NCBI GenBank assembly: GCA_002369075.1
Contig: DFEG01000010.1
Coordinates: 1 to 64,000 of the forward strand
Length of the DNA stretch: 64,000 nt
Direction: 5' to 3'
Source: Bacteroidales bacterium UBA3808
GTDB taxonomy: Bacteria; Bacteroidota; Bacteroidia; Bacteroidales; Paludibacteraceae
In this document: positions 1 to 7,346 of the stretch, piece by piece
How positions within the stretch are numbered: position 1 is the first letter of the stretch
How the letters are laid out: every line of letters starts with the position of its first letter
The notes under the pieces: model-generated
Databases searched by the model: none
What the model was told of the DNA's origin: nothing
The model's input: the letters and a program-made list of their open reading frames with translations, nothing else
Position numbers and translations under genes: made by a program

Positions 1-1
1 C

Positions 2-150
2 ATCAACGGTGTAGAGGCAAGCACATCAGATGTAAAAGCCATCAACCCGAAAGATATTATCCGCGTGGAGTACCACGACCAACCAGGTGTGCGCTACAAC
101 GGTGCGGCTGCTGTAGTTGATTATATCGTCAAGCACCGCGACACAGGCGG
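2..150 (+). pseudogene. fragment of TonB-dependent outer-membrane receptor (plug domain)
   Basis: Frame 2 reads INGVEASTSDVKAINPKD, then DIIRVEYHDQPGVRYNG, then AAAVVDYIVKHRDTGG. This is the end of a receptor plug domain as found in Bacteroidota carboxypeptidase-regulatory/TonB-type outer-membrane beta-barrel proteins, where a phrase like P-x-x-I-x-x-V-E-x-x-x-x-P-G-x-R-Y is followed by a short helix and IxYIxxxR-TGG. After about base 150 the similarity stops and an OmpA-like tail continues in another frame. The reading is from pattern memory only. The 5' end lies outside the window. Confidence 0.55.
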
Positions 151-302
151 TCGCGAATCTCCTGCAGCGCAAAGGTATCCCGCCCGAGCGGATGGTGGTG
201 CGCTCGTACGGAGAGGAACACCCCTACCGCTATAACACCCGCAAACAACTCTCCAAGGACCGCCGCGTGGAGATTATCCCTGAGATGAAAAACAAACAAT
301 GA
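138..302 (+). pseudogene. C-terminal tail of an OmpA-family peptidoglycan-binding protein
   Basis: Frame 3 from about base 138 reads TATQAVANLLQRKGI, PERMVVRSYGEEHP, then KDRRVEIIPEM, ending in TGA at 300-302. It matches the end of the OmpA/MotB domain: R-A-x-A-V-x-x-Y-L-x-x-x-G-I, followed by the GYGE-x-x-P and N-R-R-V-E signatures. The N-terminal part of the domain is missing and is replaced by an unrelated receptor fragment in a different frame. Either a deletion between two genes or an assembly join could explain this. A 12-codon ATG ORF (305-340, a hydrophobic leader-like peptide) follows and stops immediately. Confidence 0.6.
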
Positions 303-413
303 GAATGAAATACCTGTTGATAGTATTATTGGTGGTCTGATTGCCTCCTGCTTGCCGTTGCATAAACCTTTGCATAAAATGGACTATTTGCAAACAATAT
401 TATAAAAAAAAAC

Positions 414-446
414 TTGTATAATTCAAAAATTCTTCGTACCTTTGCA
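414..446 (+). promoter_or_regulatory. Bacteroidota-type promoter before a possible small RNA
   Basis: TTG at 414-416 and TACCTTTG at 437-444 are separated by 20 bases, the standard -33/-7 layout for this phylum. No ORF follows; an intrinsic terminator lies 105 bases downstream. Confidence 0.65.
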
Positions 447-449
447 CCC

Positions 450-590
450 GAAATAAATGACAAAATGGTAAATGACCAAATGGTAAATAGATTTACCCCC
501 CCCCAACGAAGGGGTGCAACATAAAGAATATCAGCAAGTTCGCAGCCATAAAGGCGGCGCATAGTTTCGTACTATGTGCTGCCTTTTTTG
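450..590 (+). ncRNA. candidate small RNA between promoter and terminator
   Basis: The stretch from just after the -7 box (437-444) to the terminator at 551-590 contains no plausible gene. It holds a tandem of AAATGAC-AAATGGT-like words, a C8 run and a GC-rich 3' hairpin. The layout of promoter, about 140 transcribed bases and strong terminator suggests an independent small RNA. No known family was recognised, and it could equally be the remnant leader of a lost gene. Confidence 0.35.
551..590 (+). terminator. intrinsic terminator
   Basis: The arms AAGGCGGCGCATAG (551-564) and CTATGTGCTGCCTT (572-585) pair almost perfectly around a 7-base loop and run into a T tract. Confidence 0.85.
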
Positions 591-739
591 CATGTATTAT
601 TTAGTCCACAGATTAAGCAGATTAAACGGATAAAAGAAATTTTTGGATCATTTTTGATAATTTTTGACTGATAGAAAATAACAACCCAATTAACGTGGCG
701 CAAGCCACATAGTATTAACAATTAAAAACAAAAAACATT

Positions 740-1915
740 ATGCAAAAAATCTTTACTATTCTTTTCGCCGCGCTCATGAGCGTAGGCATGTATGCAACCA
801 CCGTAACGTGGGACAGCAACACCTTATCAAGTCTCTACTTATACGGAGGTGAATCATTCCCTGAAGGTGGTGTCACGTTGACGGTATTGGAAGGAGAAGG
901 AGAAATTTTTGAGACGAGTTGGATGGGGGATTCTGAAAATGCCTCATTTAAGTTCTCGACTTCTTTAGGAAACTTCACGAGGATTGAAATCACTGGAACC
1001 ATTTATACGCTTGGTGGAAGCGGTTGGACGGAAACAAGCCCGGGTGCTGTGTGGACAGGTGATGCCAACGAAACTACATTTGGTATGAATTTTGAAGATG
1101 TCTCACAAATTGTATTTACCATCGCAGAACCTGCTCCGACGACTTACACCCTGCAACTCGTGGCTGATCCGGAGAAGGGATCGGTAGCCTTACAGAACCC
1201 AAGCAGCGACATCATTGACAATGGTAATGGTAACTACACCGTGCCGGAGAACGCAGAGGTAACGATCCTCGCTACCCCGAACGAGGGCTATGAGTTCATC
1301 GGCTGGAAAGCAGGAAATACTGATTGCGATTTTACCGATTGCGGATACGCTCTCAACACCACAGAGAACCCGATGACCATAGGCTTGGTCAATGACATAG
1401 CTATCATGGCTGAGTTTGCAGCAGTTACTCCCCAACCGGCAGAGGAAACCACCACTGTTACGTGGGACAGCAACACCTTATCAAGTATTGGCTTATACGA
1501 TGAAGGTGAATCATTCACTGAAGGTGGTGTCACGGTGATGTCATTGGATGGAACAATTGATGGGGAGTTTAGAGAATGGGCGGGGTATTCTGGTGATGCC
1601 TCATTTAAGTTCTCGACTTCTTTAGGAAACTTCACGAGGATTGAAATCACTGCAACCATTAATGGGCTTGATGGAAGCGGTTGGACGCAAACAAGCCCGG
1701 GTGTTGTGTGGACAGGTGATGCCAACGAAACTACATTTGGTGGTAATTTTGAAAATGTCTCACAAATTGTATTTACCATCGAAGAACCCGAACCGACTGC
1801 GGTGGAGAATGTACAAACCAACCAACTGCAGAGCACCAAGGTTCTCCGCGACGGTCAGATTCTCATTCTCCGTGGCGAGAAGACCTTTACCGTAACCGGA
1901 CAAGAGGTAAAGTAA
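740..1915 (+). CDS. secreted repeat protein with InlB_B-like domain and Bacteroidales C-terminal tail
   Basis: 391 residues. It starts with a typical signal peptide (MQKIFTILFAALMSVGMYAT). Residues about 22-130 and 240-350 are near-identical copies of a domain starting TVTWDSNTLSS and ending VSQIVFTI. Between them lies a segment resembling the divergent InlB B-repeat, with ATPNEGYEFIGWKAG as its core. The end, with VLRDGQILILRGEKTFTVTGQEVK-like spacing, is the tail often seen on secreted Bacteroidales proteins and may be a sorting or anchoring signal. It is probably exported to the envelope or the medium. No enzymatic motif is visible. The 100-base upstream region is AT-rich and a start at 740 gives the best signal peptide. 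Confidence 0.8.
   Translation: MQKIFTILFAALMSVGMYATTVTWDSNTLSSLYLYGGESFPEGGVTLTVLEGEGEIFETSWMGDSENASFKFSTSLGNFTRIEITGTIYTLGGSGWTETSPGAVWTGDANETTFGMNFEDVSQIVFTIAEPAPTTYTLQLVADPEKGSVALQNPSSDIIDNGNGNYTVPENAEVTILATPNEGYEFIGWKAGNTDCDFTDCGYALNTTENPMTIGLVNDIAIMAEFAAVTPQPAEETTTVTWDSNTLSSIGLYDEGESFTEGGVTVMSLDGTIDGEFREWAGYSGDASFKFSTSLGNFTRIEITATINGLDGSGWTQTSPGVVWTGDANETTFGGNFENVSQIVFTIEEPEPTAVENVQTNQLQSTKVLRDGQILILRGEKTFTVTGQEVK
803..1134 (+). repeat. direct repeat, copy 1 (within the secreted protein gene)
   Basis: About 330 bp repeated at 1457-1788 with an offset of 654 bases. Long stretches are identical, including GTAACGTGGGACAGCAACAC against GTTACGTGGGACAGCAACAC. It encodes the duplicated beta-rich domain. 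Confidence 0.85.
1457..1788 (+). repeat. direct repeat, copy 2 (within the secreted protein gene)
   Basis: Second copy of the 803-1134 unit. Differences cluster in two short loops, which suggests a fairly recent duplication followed by local change. Confidence 0.85.
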
Positions 1916-1998
1916 AGGTATAGCAAGGGTTTAGCAACCCTATACGATAAGCAAGTGGCTGAAAGGTCACTTGCTTTCGTTATGTGGAATCAAATATT

Positions 1999-2033
1999 TT
2001 TCATCTTTCATCTTTCATCTTTCATTTTTCATG
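1999..2033 (+). repeat. heptamer tandem repeat running into a start codon
   Basis: Five units of seven bases: TTTCATC three times, TTTCATT, then TTTCATG. The ATG of the last unit (2031) is the start codon of the next gene. Confidence 0.9.
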
Positions 2034-2462
2034 ACAAAATATGTTATTAATCAGTTCCATTTTCATGGACACTATTATGCCGGTGACCACATCGACATTC
2101 ATGACAATACTTCTGTTAACTTGTATCAAGGAGAATATTCCGGAGGAACAACCGCACACGAGACATGCGTGGAGGACATAACCCCCGTGGAGAGGGCGGA
2201 CATCCCTGATTCGATAATCTTCACCAAGAAAGCCCAACAGGAAGGCAAAATACCGGCTATCATCCATGCCCTGAAAAAATCTGTGCAGGGCAGAAGGGAT
2301 AAAACACGCGCTTTCGTCCAAGAACTCCAAGATTGGCAAAGAGATGGATACGTAGATGCCCACTATAATGCGCAAGTCATGTTCGATGAATTGCAAAAAA
2401 TCATACCTCTGCCATTCGGCTACGAGGTGTTCAAAAAGCACTATAACAACACGCGGTATTAG
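2031..2462 (+). CDS. hypothetical protein
   Basis: 143 residues from MTKYVINQFHF; a longer frame opens at 1971 but would translate the heptamer repeat. The N-terminal third has a His/Tyr/Asp-rich stretch (FHFHGHYYAGDHIDIHDN) resembling a short beta repeat. The rest is helical and charged, ending LPFGYEVFKKHYNN. Such proteins occur as conserved hypotheticals in Bacteroidales, but I cannot name a family or function. It stands alone, followed by short tandem repeats and a terminator. Confidence 0.6.
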   Translation: MTKYVINQFHFHGHYYAGDHIDIHDNTSVNLYQGEYSGGTTAHETCVEDITPVERADIPDSIIFTKKAQQEGKIPAIIHALKKSVQGRRDKTRAFVQELQDWQRDGYVDAHYNAQVMFDELQKIIPLPFGYEVFKKHYNNTRY

Positions 2463-2520
2463 TACCGATTTAGTACCGAATTAGTACCGAAAGTACCGAA
2501 CGAGTACCGTCTGTACCGAA
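2461..2520 (+). repeat. short degenerate tandem repeat (AGTACCGA)
   Basis: Seven near-copies of AGTACCGA at 8-11 base spacing start at the stop codon of the preceding gene and run to the terminator hairpin. Confidence 0.85.
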
Positions 2521-2551
2521 CGAGTCCCGATTTTCGAGGGCTCGTTTTTTT
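2520..2551 (+). terminator. intrinsic terminator
   Basis: ACGAG-T-CCC (2520-2528) pairs with GGG-CTCGT (2538-2545), followed by a T run. Confidence 0.75.
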
Positions 2552-2556
2552 ATACC

Positions 2557-2564
2557 TACCTTTG
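2557..2564 (+). promoter_or_regulatory. -7 box TACCTTTG
   Basis: TACCTTTG followed by CACC, 45 bases upstream of the ATG at 2609. The -33 TTG is not obvious. Confidence 0.6.
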
Positions 2565-2608
2565 CACCGGATTTCGGATAACTAACCATCCCCGAGTCCC
2601 ATGCATTT

Positions 2609-3256
2609 ATGAATTTTAATCCCAAGACATGGCAACCTATTGCCATTGACGCCTTCGGGCACATCACCGCCCAAGGCACACCTACCGACCAGCCCTCGCA
2701 ATGGCTGCGCATCTACACCATTGACGGCGGGATCATCGACGCCAAACGATGCCCGCTACCCGAACGGATAACTTGCTCCGGTTCTTATCCCCACAGGGGA
2801 ACGATTGCTTCTAAACCGGCTTTGTTCTGCTCCCGCGACGGGCACTTTTTCTCGCTCACCAACAACGGTACCACCCTCCGCGAGGTCAAACCCATTTACT
2901 CCCCGAGCATGCAAAACAACCGTCCGAACATGCACTCGGCTTACCCTCAAATGCGCCATTTCGGCAGCAAAGACTGCCACCATCTCATGTACGAGACTTG
3001 GGTCGGACCACGTACCAAAGGTATGGAGATCGACCACATCAACGGCAATAAGATGGATTGGTCGCTCACCAACCTCGAAGAGGTCACGCCCGCGGAGAAC
3101 CGCAAGCGCGCCAAGATCCTCCGCTGCATGCGCGCAGCCGGCAACGACCCGAAGCAGTACAGCACGGCACGGCTCAAAGCCATCTTTGCCCAATACGAAC
3201 TCATGGACGGAGACACACAAATGAAACGTGAAATGAACAGACACCAAGAACAATAA
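2609..3256 (+). CDS. HNH endonuclease-like protein
   Basis: 215 residues. The core at residues about 120-175 reads MYETWVG, then MEIDHINGNKMDWSLTNLEEVT and ENRKRA. This is the HNH_3-type signature: aromatic-WxG segment, D-H-x-N-G, then N-L-x-x-V-T-x-x-x-N. The first 100 residues have no recognised domain. Such small HNH proteins are common in prophage remnants and homing elements. The following genes are also small Bacteroidales hypotheticals with phage-like character, so this may be a decayed accessory patch. The own promoter box is at 2557; the start at 2609 is preferred over the out-of-frame ATG at 2601. Confidence 0.75.
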   Translation: MNFNPKTWQPIAIDAFGHITAQGTPTDQPSQWLRIYTIDGGIIDAKRCPLPERITCSGSYPHRGTIASKPALFCSRDGHFFSLTNNGTTLREVKPIYSPSMQNNRPNMHSAYPQMRHFGSKDCHHLMYETWVGPRTKGMEIDHINGNKMDWSLTNLEEVTPAENRKRAKILRCMRAAGNDPKQYSTARLKAIFAQYELMDGDTQMKREMNRHQEQ

Positions 3257-3270
3257 AACACAGACAGATT

Positions 3271-3642
3271 ATGAAAACAGAAGCATTGAAAGAACTGCGC
3301 GAGTTGCGCAACCAAGAAAAAGCTATCAAAGCACGTATTGACGAGATCAGCGACGAGGCTACCCGCGAGGCCGTGGCGATCGCGCCGGACGGCGGTGAGT
3401 TTGAAGTGGACGGGCAGAAGTACCAGCTTCAGCGGACGGAGGTCATTGATATGATGAACTCCCGTCGCTACAAGGGCGAGGACGCCAAGCGGTGGCGGAG
3501 TCTCGCCGGGCAGCGGGATTTTGCCAAGAAGACCGCTTCGGCTTACACCAAGGAGATGGGGGCGATCGTCAAGTCCTTTGTCGCTACGCACCCCGATTGG
3601 GAGCCCGACGAGATCAAGCTCACGGTGAAGGTGATAGAATAA
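3271..3642 (+). CDS. conserved hypothetical protein, coiled-coil N-terminus
   Basis: 123 residues. The first 30 residues form a charged helix (LKELRELRNQEKAIKARIDEI), followed by a beta-rich patch (GGEFEVDGQKYQLQRTEVIDM) and an end with repeated charged beta strands. It follows the HNH gene by 14 bases and is probably co-transcribed. It resembles small proteins in Bacteroidales phage-like regions; no function is assigned. Confidence 0.65.
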   Translation: MKTEALKELRELRNQEKAIKARIDEISDEATREAVAIAPDGGEFEVDGQKYQLQRTEVIDMMNSRRYKGEDAKRWRSLAGQRDFAKKTASAYTKEMGAIVKSFVATHPDWEPDEIKLTVKVIE

Positions 3643-3649
3643 AAGACCC

Positions 3650-3715
3650 CACCCAGCCTCCCCTGAAGGGGAGGAGAAAAGCCCCCCTTCTCCCCCTCTG
3701 AGAGGGGGTCGGGGG
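3650..3715 (+). repeat. GC-rich dispersed repeats (inverted copy)
   Basis: Contains CTCCCCTGAAGGGGAG (hairpin) and CCCCCTCTGAGAGGGGG (3692-3708), then a GTCGGGGGG tail. The second element recurs in opposite orientation at 4695-4740 and 4940-4980. A diverged copy of the first lies inside gyrB at about 5878-5895. Confidence 0.85.
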
Positions 3716-3822
3716 GGGGCGGCGAAAAGACAAAAGAGAAAAGAACCAAAAGAGAAAACCATGCGGATTGCTTATAATCTCTTAAAAAAAATATTTATTT
3801 ATAAATAAAAAAAAGCACTCTT

Positions 3823-4203
3823 ATGGAATCATTAAACGAAGCGATCGATAAAAAATTCTCCAAATCGCTACTCTGCCTGCTCAAACTGGTGGACCCCGAG
3901 CGCAAACACGGCTTCGAACAACCGCTCATCGAGAAGTGGAACAGGCTGACCCTCGACGAGCAGCGCAAGCTCTACCTCTACCTGCTCTACCGCCGTTGGC
4001 GGGGACTGCCTTTCTTCGGCACGCCTTACGAGATCGTCTGCAACTGCCACCCGCAGCCCTTCAACTGGAACGGGCAGCCCATGATCAACCGACTCATGAA
4101 GGAGACGAAGATGGTACGGGCTTTCTACAACGGCAACTACGGCATCTACACCGCCGACGAAGCCCGTGTGTGGCAGATGACCAATGTGGAACCGCTGAAT
4201 TAA
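3823..4203 (+). CDS. conserved hypothetical protein
   Basis: 126 residues, no signal peptide. It is helical and rich in Leu, Arg and aromatic residues (LYLYLLYRRWRGLPFFGTPYE), followed by CNCHPQPFNWNGQPM. It has the look of a small DNA- or protein-binding phage accessory factor, but no motif settles it. It is preceded by a very AT-rich 60-base stretch and followed by two identical hairpins (4216-4274). Confidence 0.6.
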   Translation: MESLNEAIDKKFSKSLLCLLKLVDPERKHGFEQPLIEKWNRLTLDEQRKLYLYLLYRRWRGLPFFGTPYEIVCNCHPQPFNWNGQPMINRLMKETKMVRAFYNGNYGIYTADEARVWQMTNVEPLN

Positions 4204-4215
4204 CGATTTGCACTT

Positions 4216-4274
4216 CTCGCGCATACTTGCGCGAGCCGCCAACATCTTGCACTTCTCGCGCATACTTGCGCGAG
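4216..4274 (+). repeat. tandem pair of identical hairpins
   Basis: CTCGCGCA-TACT-TGCGCGAG occurs at 4216-4235 and 4255-4274, with a 39-base period that includes the flanking TTGCACTT. Neither has a T run. Confidence 0.9.
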
Positions 4275-4291
4275 CCGATCACCCGACCTTT

Positions 4292-4320
4292 GTCGGACTA
4301 AAGTCGGACTAAAGTCGGAG
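4292..4320 (+). repeat. GTCGGACTAAA tandem repeat
   Basis: Two full 11-base units plus a partial one. The same unit recurs at 63120-63170 beside the rRNA operon, beyond the island. Confidence 0.9.
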
Positions 4321-4364
4321 GCAAGTGCTATACTGACTAACAAATTCTTTACCCATTTCAAGTT

Positions 4365-4601
4365 ATGAACAAATACGCAATTACATTCCCGACCCTCATC
4401 GCCCGGCTGGAGAGGGCTATCCACTACCCCTGCGGGGAGAAAGGTTTTCAGACACTCATGTACGGCTGGATTACCAAGTACGGAAAGGTGTCGCGACAAC
4501 TGCTGAACAGCAGAAAAAAAAGCGACGGCGAATACTGGCTCTCATTCGGAGAAGCAACACATTTCTCCAATTATGCGGGCTACAACCTCACGCACGATTA
4601 G
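4365..4601 (+). CDS. small hypothetical protein
   Basis: 78 residues, basic and aromatic: ITFPTLIARLERAIHYP, GWITKYGKVSRQLLNS, SFGEATHFSNYAGYN. No signal peptide or known motif. It ends a run of four small same-strand genes (2609-4601) and is followed by the hairpin-rich stretch that precedes gyrB. Confidence 0.5.
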   Translation: MNKYAITFPTLIARLERAIHYPCGEKGFQTLMYGWITKYGKVSRQLLNSRKKSDGEYWLSFGEATHFSNYAGYNLTHD

Positions 4602-4639
4602 AAAACTATGTGATTTTAAACGAAAACTGGGTGGCACTA

Positions 4640-4670
4640 TTGTCCACCCCGTTTTTTTGTAGTACCTTTG
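4640..4670 (+). promoter_or_regulatory. promoter reading into a hairpin-rich non-coding stretch
   Basis: TTG 4640-4642, a 20-base spacer and TACCTTTG 4663-4670. No credible gene follows before the terminator at 5012-5043. Confidence 0.65.
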
Positions 4671-4675
4671 CAGTC

Positions 4676-5043
4676 GAAAATTATAAGTCGAAGACCCCGA
4701 CACCCCCCGACCCCCTCTCAGAGGGGGAGAAGGGGGGGGGAGGAAGGCAAAAGGCGAAAGGTTATAGGCGAAAGCAAAAGGGGGGCAATTCAATTGCCCT
4801 GAAACTACCAAGAAAGAGAAGGCCGGATACTATCCGGCAAAATTAACGAAGCAAAAGGGCGGCTCTGGGGAGCCGATGTCGGAATATGATTCCGACGCAA
4901 TGGAAAAAGCAAAAGTCGAAAGTCAAAAGGGAGGAGAAAGACCCCCCCCGACCCCCTCTCAGAGGGGGAGAAAGGAGGGGGAGGTTGGGTGGGGTCTGGG
5001 AGAGGCAAAAGAGCGTTCCCTATACAGGGGAGCGCTTTTTTTT
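4676..5043 (+). ncRNA. candidate structured transcript: chain of perfect hairpins
   Basis: Between the promoter at 4640-4670 and the terminator at 5012-5043 lie perfect inverted repeats: 4711-4727 (CCCCCTCTCAGAGGGGG), 4783-4799 (GGGCAATTCAATTGCCC), 4822-4838 (GCCGGATACTATCCGGC), 4860-4875 (CGGCTC/GAGCCG), 4878-4896 (GTCGGAAT/ATTCCGAC) and 4952-4968 (second copy of the first). The linkers are AAAGG/GCAAAAGG-like and purine-rich. Possible short ORFs here are low-complexity and not believed. Function is unknown; it may be repeat decay rather than a real RNA. Confidence 0.35.
5012..5043 (+). terminator. intrinsic terminator upstream of gyrB
   Basis: AGCGTTCCCT (5012-5021) pairs with AGGGGAGCGCT (5026-5036), followed by eight or more T. 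Confidence 0.85.
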
Positions 5044-5063
5044 ATGAAAAAATGCACGCGCAC

Positions 5064-5094
5064 TTGCGTATGTCAATTTTTTTTACTATCTTTG
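5064..5094 (+). promoter_or_regulatory. gyrB promoter with extended -33 element
   Basis: TTG 5064-5066, spacer beginning CGTATGTCAATTTTTT, then TATCTTTG 5087-5094. The spacer word ATGTCA next to the -33 box is shared with five other promoters in the window. Confidence 0.75.
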
Positions 5095-5143
5095 CACCCA
5101 AATTCGTGTGCGCGGGTGTCGTAATGCGCGTGTGCATATTTAT

Positions 5144-5178
5144 AATTGATAATTGACAATTGATAATTGACAATTAAT
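5144..5178 (+). repeat. heptamer tandem repeat in the gyrB leader
   Basis: AATTGAT, AATTGAC, AATTGAT, AATTGAC, AATTAAT: five units of seven bases, ending 28 bases before the gyrB start codon. Confidence 0.9.
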
Positions 5179-5206
5179 AAAGCGAATATAATAACATAAA
5201 AATACA

Positions 5207-7216
5207 ATGGAAGAGCAAGAAAAAGAAAAGTATGATGGTTCGAGTATTCAAGTGCTCGAGGGATTAGAGGCGGTGCGCAAGCGGCCTGCGATGTACATCG
5301 GCGATATATCGCTGAAGGGTCTGCACCACCTGGTGTATGAGGTGGTGGATAACTCCATCGACGAGGCACTTGCCGGATTCTGTACCGAGATCGCCGTTCA
5401 TATCAATGAGGATAACTCGATTACCGTACAGGACAACGGACGCGGTATTCCGGTAGATATGCACCCGAAGGAGCATAAGTCCGCCCTGGAGGTGGTCATG
5501 ACCGTACTTCACGCCGGCGGTAAGTTCAACAAGGACAGCTACAAGGTCTCCGGCGGTCTGCACGGCGTGGGCGTGAGCTGCGTGAACGCACTCTCGACCA
5601 AGATGCACGTGGAGGTCTATCGCGACGGGCAGATCCACTGCCAGGATTACGCCAAGGGCAAACCGCTGGCGCCCGTGCATGTAATCAGCGAGGCGGAGGC
5701 TGTCGGTAACTGGGAACAGCGCAAGACCGGTACGTTCGTGCAGTTCTGGCCCGACGACACCATCTTCACCGAGACCGTCTATCACTGGGATATACTCGCC
5801 AACCGCATGCGCGAACTGGCGTTCCTCAACGCCGGTATCCGTATCGTGCTCAAAGATAAGAGAGGACCCTTCCCGACTTCCCCTGAAGGAGAGGCGCAGA
5901 AAGAGCGCAAAGAGGTGTTCTATTCGGAGAAGGGTCTGTCCGAGTTCGTCCGTTATATCGACGGTACCCGCACGCCGCTCATCAGCGAGGTGATACACCT
6001 CAATACCGACAAGTACGGCACGCCGGTCGAGGTGGCGATGATTTACAACACCGACTTCAACGAGAACGTACACTCCTACGTCAATAATATCAACACCATC
6101 GAGGGCGGTACCCACGTAGCCGGCTTCCGCGCTGCACTCACGCGCGTCATGAAGAAATACGCGGAGGACAGCAAAATGCTCGAAAAGGCGAAACTGAAAG
6201 ACAAAGACGGGAACTCGACCATCGACCCCAACGATTTTCGCGAGGGACTGACGGCGGTCATCTCCGTCAAGGTGGCAGAGCCGCAGTTCGAGGGGCAGAC
6301 CAAGACCAAGCTCGGTAACTCCGAGGTGGCGGGTATGGTTTCTTCTGCGGTCGCTGAGGCGCTCCAGAACTATCTGGAGGAACACCCGGACGACGCGAAG
6401 AAGATCGTGGAGAAAGTGATCCTTGCCGCGCAGGCACGTATCGCTGCCCGTAACGCCCGTCAGTCGGTGCTCCGCAAGTCCCCGCTCTCCGGCGGCGGTC
6501 TGCCCGGCAAACTGGCAGATTGTGTATCGAAGGACGCAGCCGAGTGCGAACTCTTCCTCGTCGAGGGAGACTCCGCGGGCGGTACCGCCAAGACCGGACG
6601 CGACCGTGTGCACCAGGCTATCCTCCCCCTCCGAGGTAAGATCCTCAACGTCGAGAAAGCGATGGAGCATAAGGTCTTTGAATCCGAGGAGGTAAGAAAC
6701 ATCTTCACAGCCCTCGGAATCACGTTCGGTACCGAGGAAGACCCGAAAGCGCTCAACCTCTCCAAGATCCGCTACCACAAGGTGATCATCATGGCGGATG
6801 CCGATGTGGATGGTGCGCACATAGCCACCCTGATCATGACCCTCTTCTTCCGTCATATGAAAGAGGTAATCGAGCAGGGACACCTCTACATCGCCTGCGC
6901 ACCGCTCTATAAGTGCTCGAAAGGCAGCTATAGCGAGTATTGCTGGAACGACCAGCAGCGCCAGGCGTTCATTCTCAACTATGGTAACGGCGACGAGAAA
7001 CAGATCAAGACCCAGCGGTACAAAGGTCTGGGTGAGATGTCCGACGAGCAGCTCTGGGAGACGACCATGGACCCGGCACGCCGCGTCCTCAAGCAGGTGA
7101 CCATCGAGAACGCCGCAGAGGCGGACCGTATCATCGCCATGCTCATGGGAGACGACGTAGCGCCGCGCCGCGAGTTTATTGAGGAAAACGCCACGTACGC
7201 AAACATAGATGCTTGA
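5207..7216 (+). CDS. gyrB: DNA gyrase subunit B
   Basis: 669 residues, full length. ATPase (GHKL) domain: N box YEVVDNSIDEALAG (44-57), DNGRGIP (76-82), GGLHGVG (about 122). Transducer, then TOPRIM with EGDSAGG (about 452-458) and DADVDGAHI (about 531-539), then QRYKGLGEM near 605. It introduces negative supercoils together with GyrA, and NALST-type and QRYKGLGEM signatures favour GyrB over ParE. Oddity: residues about 221-234 (GPFPTSPEGEAQKER) correspond to a stretch resembling the intergenic CCCCTGAAGGGG repeat, apparently inserted in frame in a tolerated loop. A stand-alone promoter is at 5064-5094. Confidence 0.97.
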   Translation: MEEQEKEKYDGSSIQVLEGLEAVRKRPAMYIGDISLKGLHHLVYEVVDNSIDEALAGFCTEIAVHINEDNSITVQDNGRGIPVDMHPKEHKSALEVVMTVLHAGGKFNKDSYKVSGGLHGVGVSCVNALSTKMHVEVYRDGQIHCQDYAKGKPLAPVHVISEAEAVGNWEQRKTGTFVQFWPDDTIFTETVYHWDILANRMRELAFLNAGIRIVLKDKRGPFPTSPEGEAQKERKEVFYSEKGLSEFVRYIDGTRTPLISEVIHLNTDKYGTPVEVAMIYNTDFNENVHSYVNNINTIEGGTHVAGFRAALTRVMKKYAEDSKMLEKAKLKDKDGNSTIDPNDFREGLTAVISVKVAEPQFEGQTKTKLGNSEVAGMVSSAVAEALQNYLEEHPDDAKKIVEKVILAAQARIAARNARQSVLRKSPLSGGGLPGKLADCVSKDAAECELFLVEGDSAGGTAKTGRDRVHQAILPLRGKILNVEKAMEHKVFESEEVRNIFTALGITFGTEEDPKALNLSKIRYHKVIIMADADVDGAHIATLIMTLFFRHMKEVIEQGHLYIACAPLYKCSKGSYSEYCWNDQQRQAFILNYGNGDEKQIKTQRYKGLGEMSDEQLWETTMDPARRVLKQVTIENAAEADRIIAMLMGDDVAPRREFIEENATYANIDA

Positions 7217-7346
7217 TTTTGGTTTTCTCTTGGCATCTTTGGTCTTTCGGTTCGGTCATTATGCCCGCATAACTCCCTCACCGGAAAAACCAAATCTGCT
7301 CAAGACAAATTCCAAAATCGGGTGAAAGAATAAAAGAGTGAATTAA

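Noticed and set aside
4610..5124. 78- and 82-residue ORFs upstream of gyrB
   Set aside because: They translate palindromes and poly-G/C repeats; one crosses the terminator and the gyrB promoter.
5264..6883. 539-residue minus-strand ORF
   Set aside because: It is antisense to gyrB, whose domains are complete and obvious. It has no family features and arises from codon bias on the other strand.
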